Assembly: GCA_009392195.1 (NCBI GenBank)
Contig: VFGY01000034.1
Coordinates: 1 to 38,012, forward strand
Source of the DNA: SAR202 cluster bacterium
GTDB lineage: Bacteria > Chloroflexota > Dehalococcoidia > Lucifugimonadales > OSU-TB39
DNA: 38,012 bases
Reading direction: 5' to 3'
The notes beneath the pieces were generated by a model. The model had not been told where the DNA came from, made no database searches, and was given only the letters and a program-made list of their open reading frames with translations. Shown piece by piece: positions 33,771-38,012 of this stretch. A program made the translations under genes and the position numbers. Numbering within the stretch: the stretch's first letter is position 1; each line of letters opens with the position of its first letter.

Positions 33771-34937
33771 TTATCTGTTTGTCAGTATTTGCTTTAATTC
33801 TTCTGCAATAATCTCAGCCTCACCTTTTTGTAAGGCGCCTGGGCCCAATACTATTACATCTTCTTTGGCTTCAGTTAGTACTGTTTCCCAAGGTTCGGTT
33901 GAAACCATTATTGGGTTTTCGCAATTTTCAAGTTTATTTCTTACATAATCAGCATCGAAGTTTGAGTTTCTGAAATCTATTTCCACGGTTGGGCTAGCGG
34001 GCGAATGTGCTCCGCCTGCCATGTGCGAGTATGGTTGAATTGTTTTAGCTGAGACTCCAGAATACCCATTTGCACCTGCAACAATTGTGTCGCACCAAGA
34101 AACCCATTCTTTTAGGATGGCCTCTTCGTCGTTGCTCATAAGTTCTTCAACAGCAGTCAATAGCCCGATTATTTCCTCTTTGCCTACTTTCATACTTCTG
34201 CCAATCGCTGAATTTGGGTTTCCATTTAAGCGACAAGCTTCAATCAGTTGTTTTTTGCCCAAAATTAATCCGGTACATTGAGGTCCCCCAATTCCTTTGC
34301 CGCCACTGTAAACCACTAAATCGGCTCCCATTTTAACAAGGTCTGTCAAGTTTGATTTCGGGGGTATTTGTGCTGCACAATCAACTACAACTGGTACAGA
34401 ATGCTGTTGGCCAACTTCTATGATCTCTTCCAGCTCTTCTTTAGTTTGTGAACCGTAGAAAAATACTAAACCTGCAGTTTTATCTGTTATTGCGTCGGAA
34501 TAATCTTTTCTAGATACAGAATAATTTGTACCTACTTCAACTAATTGCCCTCCACAGGCTCGAAAAGCTTGATGGACATAAGAATGTTCGTCAACTGTAC
34601 TAATTACAAACTGATTTTTACCTGATTTTAATGTAGGCAAAATTTCAATCGCATTTTGATCCTGTCCGGTTAAACAGGCAGCACCAGAAATAAATAGTCC
34701 ACTTGCAGCACCAGAAGAAATAAATGCCCCTTCTGATCCAGTTAAAGCTGCTAGTTTTTCACATGCTTTTTCCATTAAATCTTCAAACAAAACACAACTT
34801 TTACTAGCTTCTAGCATGGATGCAACAACTGTTTCGCTCATTACTTTACCGCCATGAATTGTAATACAACCTCTTCCGTTTATTATGGGTTTAACTCCTA
34901 ATTTAGTGTAAACTGAGATATTTTTGTTTGTTGTCAT
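33771..34937 (-). CDS. SelA-like PLP-dependent enzyme (not selenocysteine synthase)
   Basis: A 388-residue fold-type I PLP protein of the SelA/DgaE group, with Lys214 in YSGGKGIGGPQ as the Schiff-base lysine, Asp186 in VVDCAAQ and the EGAFISSGAASGLFISG cofactor-phosphate loop. True SelA is about 460 residues and has an N-terminal tRNA(Sec)-binding domain; this protein lacks it and has no selB or tRNA-Sec nearby. Known relatives include D-glucosaminate-6-phosphate ammonia-lyase and aldolase-type enzymes acting on hydroxy amino acids, so a lyase or racemase on a small amino acid is likely. AAGGAG precedes the ATG. The M19-like gene follows 28 bases later, so the pair probably handle the same compound. 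Confidence 0.87.
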   Translation of the reverse strand: MTTNKNISVYTKLGVKPIINGRGCITIHGGKVMSETVVASMLEASKSCVLFEDLMEKACEKLAALTGSEGAFISSGAASGLFISGAACLTGQDQNAIEILPTLKSGKNQFVISTVDEHSYVHQAFRACGGQLVEVGTNYSVSRKDYSDAITDKTAGLVFFYGSQTKEELEEIIEVGQQHSVPVVVDCAAQIPPKSNLTDLVKMGADLVVYSGGKGIGGPQCTGLILGKKQLIEACRLNGNPNSAIGRSMKVGKEEIIGLLTAVEELMSNDEEAILKEWVSWCDTIVAGANGYSGVSAKTIQPYSHMAGGAHSPASPTVEIDFRNSNFDADYVRNKLENCENPIMVSTEPWETVLTEAKEDVIVLGPGALQKGEAEIIAEELKQILTNR

Positions 34938-35142
34938 GGCTGCTCCTTGTTGGACCCGTATTATTTTATTGAATTTGCCTAATCATTTTGTCTCTAACTA
35001 TAGTATTTGCTAGTTCCGTCTAGAATCCTGATGGTAACATGTTAGCAAAAGTTTGAAATGAGTAGAATATTGCTAAAGTATTTATTGGATTAAAACGAAC
35101 GCTATAGCGATAATTATTTATGGCTTTTAACTATTAAGTGAT
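34938..35142. promoter_or_regulatory. Divergent intergenic region with nested symmetries before aacS
   Basis: This 205-base gap separates the leftward SelA-like operon and rightward aacS and should carry both promoters. TTAGCAA at 35042-35048 is matched by inverse TTGCTAA at 35070-35076 (21-base spacer, two helical turns), and CGCTATAGCG at 35100-35109 is a perfect 10-base palindrome 33 bases before aacS. They could be regulator sites. No -35/-10 pair stands out. Confidence 0.35.
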
Positions 35143-37119
35143 ATGAAAAACTTAAATACCAATAATGATTTTTCTCCTGATTCCTCTGAAGTTCTTTGGA
35201 ATCCGGACTCAACCCGTATAAATGATTCTAAATTAATGCACTATATGTCTTGGTTGAAATCAGAAAAACGCTTGGATTTTGAAGAGTATCATGATTTGTG
35301 GCTTTGGTCTGTAAATAATAACGAAGAATTCTGGGAATCATTGTGGGAATACTTTGATATAGGGAAGTCAAATGACTATTCCGAAGTGTTGGCAGGGGAA
35401 TCTATATACGAATCCAAATGGTTTGGTGGAACTAAAGTAAATTACTCTGAAAAGGTATTTAGGAAACGGGATAAAGATAAAGCGATTATTGCGATTAACG
35501 AAGATTGTACACAGGTAACTGTCTCATATGAAGAGTTGTATTCTCAGGTAGCTAATGTGGCAAGTTATATGAAAAGGGTTGGTGTGGTTAAAGGTGACCG
35601 AGTTGCTGCGTATATAACCAATTCTTTGGAATCAGTAGTTGCTTTTCTTGCTACTTCAAGCATTGGTGCAATATGGTCTTCATGTTCTCCCGAATTCGGT
35701 GTTAATAGTGTAGTTCAAAGATTTGGTCAAATAGAACCGAAGATGTTAATAGCTTCAAATGGTTATAGATTTGCTGGGAAAAATAATAATCGTATCCAAC
35801 AGATTGACCAGATAATCAATGAAATTCCAAGCATAAAGCATACGATTTTAGTGGAAACCATACCAGGGATCAAATTGACTTCCTTAGATGGTAAAACTTT
35901 ATGGGATGAAATACTGATGGACGAAATTGAATTAGAATTTGAACAAGTTGAATTTGATCATCCATTGTGGATTTTGTATTCTTCAGGTACCACAGGGCGC
36001 CCTAAACCAATCGTTCATGGCCATGGAGGTATTTTACTAGAACATTACAAAACGCTGTCTTTTCACCTAGATGTTCAACATTCTGACAGGTTTTTTTGGT
36101 TTACCACAGTAGGATGGATGATGTGGAATGTAGTAGTAAGTGGATTATTGGTAGAAGCCACCATTGTGTTATATGACGGCTCTCCCACTTATCCAAGCAC
36201 AGATAAGATATGGGAAATATCTGAACTATCCGATGCTACTTATGTTGGCTTGAGTGCGCCTTATATCAATGCTTGTATAAAAAATGAAATTGTACCGAAA
36301 CACAAATATAAAATGAGTAGTTTGAAGGGGATTGGTTCAACTGGTGCTCCATTATCCGATGATGGATTCAAATGGATATATACTCAGGTTAAATCTGATG
36401 TGCACTTGGGTTCTTATAGTGGAGGGACTGATTTATGTACGGGGTTTGTTGGTCCTGTACCTATTTTGCCAGTTAAAATTGGGGAGATACAAGCTAGAAC
36501 CTTAGGCGCACAAATCGAGGCGTTTAATGAATCTGGCGAATCGATTGTTGATTCGGTAGGGGAATTGGTTATAACAAAACCAATGCCAAGTATGCCTGTC
36601 TTTTTTTGGGGAGATGATGGGAGCATATATAAAAATAGCTATTTCGAGGTTTATCAAGATATTTGGCGCCATGGGGATTGGATAGAGATAAATTCCAGTG
36701 GTGGCTGCAAGATTTATGGCAGGTCAGACTCGACTTTAAATAGATCGGGCATAAGGATGGGTACAAGTGAGTTTTATGAAGTTTTAGATACGATACCGGA
36801 AATAGTAGATAGTATTGTTATCGATACTGGATTTGATTTAAAGGATGGAAAGATATTACTTTTTGTTCAATTACAAAATCAATTGATGCTAAATCCAAGT
36901 ATGAAGTTGGCGATAGTATCCAAAATCAAATCTGATTTGTCTACTCGGTATATCCCCAATTCAATTTTTCAAGTTTCTGAAATTCCTACCACATTAAATG
37001 GCAAGAAGTTAGAAATACCAATTAAAAAGATTTTGAATGGAACTGATGTCTATGAGGCAGTCAACTTAGGTACTGTAAAAAATCCTGAATCACTAAATGA
37101 GTTTATAAAATTTCGATAA
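35143..37119 (+). CDS. aacS: Acetoacetyl-CoA synthetase (acetoacetate-CoA ligase)
   Basis: This adenylate-forming ligase activates acetoacetate with ATP and CoA, feeding it into thiolysis or into polymer or lipid synthesis. The 658-residue length and N-terminus (EVLWNPDSTRI, then LWLWSVNNNEEFWESLWEYFDI) are those of acetoacetyl-CoA rather than acetyl-CoA synthetase. The ATP loop YSSGTTGRPKP lies near 277-287, YSGGTDLC in the middle, then HGDWIEI, GRSDSTLNRSGIRMG, and the C-terminal Lys in TLNGKKLEIP near 620 that completes adenylation. All elements are intact. It is a single-gene transcript with a long hairpin behind it. Acetoacetate could come from leucine, tyrosine or ketone-body-type breakdown; no matching genes are visible here. 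Confidence 0.94.
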   Translation: MKNLNTNNDFSPDSSEVLWNPDSTRINDSKLMHYMSWLKSEKRLDFEEYHDLWLWSVNNNEEFWESLWEYFDIGKSNDYSEVLAGESIYESKWFGGTKVNYSEKVFRKRDKDKAIIAINEDCTQVTVSYEELYSQVANVASYMKRVGVVKGDRVAAYITNSLESVVAFLATSSIGAIWSSCSPEFGVNSVVQRFGQIEPKMLIASNGYRFAGKNNNRIQQIDQIINEIPSIKHTILVETIPGIKLTSLDGKTLWDEILMDEIELEFEQVEFDHPLWILYSSGTTGRPKPIVHGHGGILLEHYKTLSFHLDVQHSDRFFWFTTVGWMMWNVVVSGLLVEATIVLYDGSPTYPSTDKIWEISELSDATYVGLSAPYINACIKNEIVPKHKYKMSSLKGIGSTGAPLSDDGFKWIYTQVKSDVHLGSYSGGTDLCTGFVGPVPILPVKIGEIQARTLGAQIEAFNESGESIVDSVGELVITKPMPSMPVFFWGDDGSIYKNSYFEVYQDIWRHGDWIEINSSGGCKIYGRSDSTLNRSGIRMGTSEFYEVLDTIPEIVDSIVIDTGFDLKDGKILLFVQLQNQLMLNPSMKLAIVSKIKSDLSTRYIPNSIFQVSEIPTTLNGKKLEIPIKKILNGTDVYEAVNLGTVKNPESLNEFIKFR

Positions 37120-37160
37120 TTTAACCGTTCAGGTTTAATGAAATTATATTTGAAATGCAG

Positions 37161-37208
37161 GGTTTTCTTAAGATCAGTTGCCAATTAGCAACCAATCTTA
37201 GGAAAACC
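37161..37208. terminator. Long interrupted hairpin between convergent genes
   Basis: Arms GGTTTTCTTAAGAT (37161-37174) and ATCTTAGGAAAACC (37195-37208) pair over 14 bases with one G-U, followed by a two-base mismatch and an inner GTTGC/GCAAC stem closing a six-base CAATTA loop. It lies 41 bases after aacS and 25 bases before the stop of the facing gene, so it can serve both strands. No T-run follows on either side, so it is either a factor-assisted or bidirectional terminator or a repeat element. Confidence 0.6.
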
Positions 37209-37233
37209 AATAACCAGTTGTTTATGCTTTGGT

Positions 37234-37848
37234 CTAATTCTCTTTCTGTAGAGTCGTTAATATACCTGTTACAAGCGTCATGATGAACATCCCCATCCAG
37301 CCTATAAATCCAAATGCTTCGGCGTCGAACATCATATCAACAAAAGCAATGGCTGATGCAATAACAAATAGTATGCCAACTATTCCTTTGTATTTTCTTA
37401 GCAAAGTCAATGAGAGGCCAACTAGGAATAGCCCAATAACTAGCAATATCCCAATCGTTTGCAAGCCTGTTGAAGCTGCTATTATTGTTGCACCAAATTC
37501 ATTCCCGTAGTCTTTAGCCGCCTCAATAGCCATAACTTCTGCACCCATCATAATTACCCATATTGGTAGGGTTACCACAAGCAATAACCCACCGATTTCA
37601 GCTAAGTGGTTACTTACAGTATTATCACTTTTTAATGACCGGGCTAGGAAATAAAGTCCAGCAAACATAAATATTCCACCAAATACATTAAGAATGCCCC
37701 TAGCTTCTGTTGCACCGGATTCTTCTAAGATTACAGTAATGGTTTGCGTAGGTGTCATATCAGATGTATCTGAGCCAAATACAAACCATGGCAAAACTGT
37801 CAAGAGTGGTCCGAGTATTAACATTGCTCCAATAACTTTAGAATTCAC
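37234..37848 (-). CDS. Integral membrane protein with six predicted helices
   Basis: A protein of about 204 residues with six hydrophobic stretches: a first near the N-terminus (IGAMLILGPLLTVLPWFVF), then at about 50-70, 85-108, 130-150, 155-175 and 180-198, and a short acidic loop (SDTSDMTPTQTITVILEES) between the first two. The pattern resembles DUF4386-type small membrane proteins, but I cannot assign it. ATG 37860 would add four residues; GTG 37848 is preferred because GGAGG (37854-37858) lies five bases before it and partly within that ATG codon, the same arrangement as other overlapped starts here. It faces aacS across the hairpin. Function is unknown. Confidence 0.7.
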   Translation of the reverse strand: MNSKVIGAMLILGPLLTVLPWFVFGSDTSDMTPTQTITVILEESGATEARGILNVFGGIFMFAGLYFLARSLKSDNTVSNHLAEIGGLLLVVTLPIWVIMMGAEVMAIEAAKDYGNEFGATIIAASTGLQTIGILLVIGLFLVGLSLTLLRKYKGIVGILFVIASAIAFVDMMFDAEAFGFIGWMGMFIMTLVTGILTTLQKEN

Positions 37849-37952
37849 GTTGTCCTCCATTTGATTTATTGATTGTTAGTATTACAAAATCAATTATTCA
37901 TAGCAACGGGGGTATCAACAGTAAAACAGTGGATTTATATCGAAAGGAGTGT

Positions 37953-38012
37953 TGGTGGAGCTGACAGGGGTCGAACCTGCGACCTCCTCCGTGCAAGGGA
38001 GGCGCTCTCCCA
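37953..38012 (-). tRNA. trnA-UGC: tRNA-Ala (anticodon UGC), cut by window edge
   Basis: The reverse strand reads the D-arm end GAGAGCGCC, anticodon stem CCTCC/GGAGG with loop CTTGCAC (anticodon UGC), T-arm GCAGGTTCGACCCCTGT and 3' acceptor CAGCTCC with discriminator A and an encoded CCA. The 5' part, about 15 bases, lies beyond the window. No 23S rRNA follows, so this copy is not within an rRNA operon spacer. Confidence 0.95.

Noticed and set aside
33771-34937. Selenocysteine synthase (selA) and a selenoprotein system.
   Set aside because: The protein lacks the N-terminal tRNA-binding domain and has no selB, selD or tRNA-Sec nearby; no in-frame UGA recoding is seen in the window.
1-38012. 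CRISPR arrays, toxin-antitoxin pairs, phage or IS elements, riboswitches.
   Set aside because: No repeated spacer-like units, transposase or integrase motifs, or recognisable riboswitch cores were found on either strand.

Overview
The window is AT-rich bacterial DNA (G+C roughly mid to upper 30s percent by eye) and densely coded. Intergenic gaps are short: the largest are 206 and 205 bases, so no stretch over 300 bases lacks a gene. ATG, GTG and TTG starts are all used. Several starts are set by a GGAG-type ribosome site lying inside an overlapping upstream gene. The gene mix resembles free-living marine heterotrophs with large catabolic paralogue families, such as SAR202-type Chloroflexota: phytanoyl-CoA-dioxygenase-like proteins, amidases, hydantoinase/oxoprolinase, CocE hydrolase, M19 dipeptidase, HpcH/HpaI aldolase, PfkB kinase and sarcosine oxidase. 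That placement is an inference from gene content; there is no rRNA or strong phylogenetic marker except TypA. No transposase, integrase, phage gene or CRISPR array is visible.

Layout. 1-3479 (+): a cut gene end, tRNA hydroxylase TrhO, a metallo-beta-lactamase-fold protein, a GH32-like propeller hydrolase and an FMN split-barrel protein. 3554-6584 (+): an amidase flanked by two PhyH-type dioxygenases, one lacking the iron-binding Asp. 6596-8645 (-): a methyltransferase, a cupredoxin-like lipoprotein and a FixH/YtkA-like membrane protein. 8805-9879 (+): a split two-subunit TPP decarboxylase of the sulfopyruvate/phosphonopyruvate type, followed by tRNA-Leu(UAA). 10137-17629 (+): hyuA, hyuB, an unrecognised 294-residue protein, a class III aminotransferase and a BNR/sialidase-like protein. 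17635-23047 (-): typA, a CocE-family hydrolase and an amidase. 23202-28291 (+): heterotetrameric sarcosine oxidase soxBDAG. 28293-31472 (-): a PfkB 2-keto-3-deoxy-sugar-acid-type kinase, an HpcH/HpaI aldolase, a small membrane protein and a HAD protein. 31679-32437 (+): an SDR. 32534-34937 (-): a SelA-like PLP enzyme and an M19 dipeptidase homologue lacking several metal ligands. 35143-37119 (+): acetoacetyl-CoA synthetase. 37234-37848 (-): a six-segment membrane protein. A tRNA-Ala(UGC) is cut by the right edge.

Together the genes point to scavenging of dissolved organic nitrogen and carbon: amide and lactam bond cleavage (hyuAB, two amidases, M19, CocE), N-methyl amine oxidation (soxBDAG), keto-acid decarboxylation, sugar-acid cleavage and entry of acetoacetate into acetyl-CoA. 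The best candidate for an undescribed system is the hyuA-hyuB-unknown-aminotransferase operon. A recurring second theme is enzyme homologues that have lost canonical active-site residues: PhyH HxP, M19 without HxD or the bridging Glu, CocE WYG, HAD DxY, and an MBL protein without the His-Glu pair.
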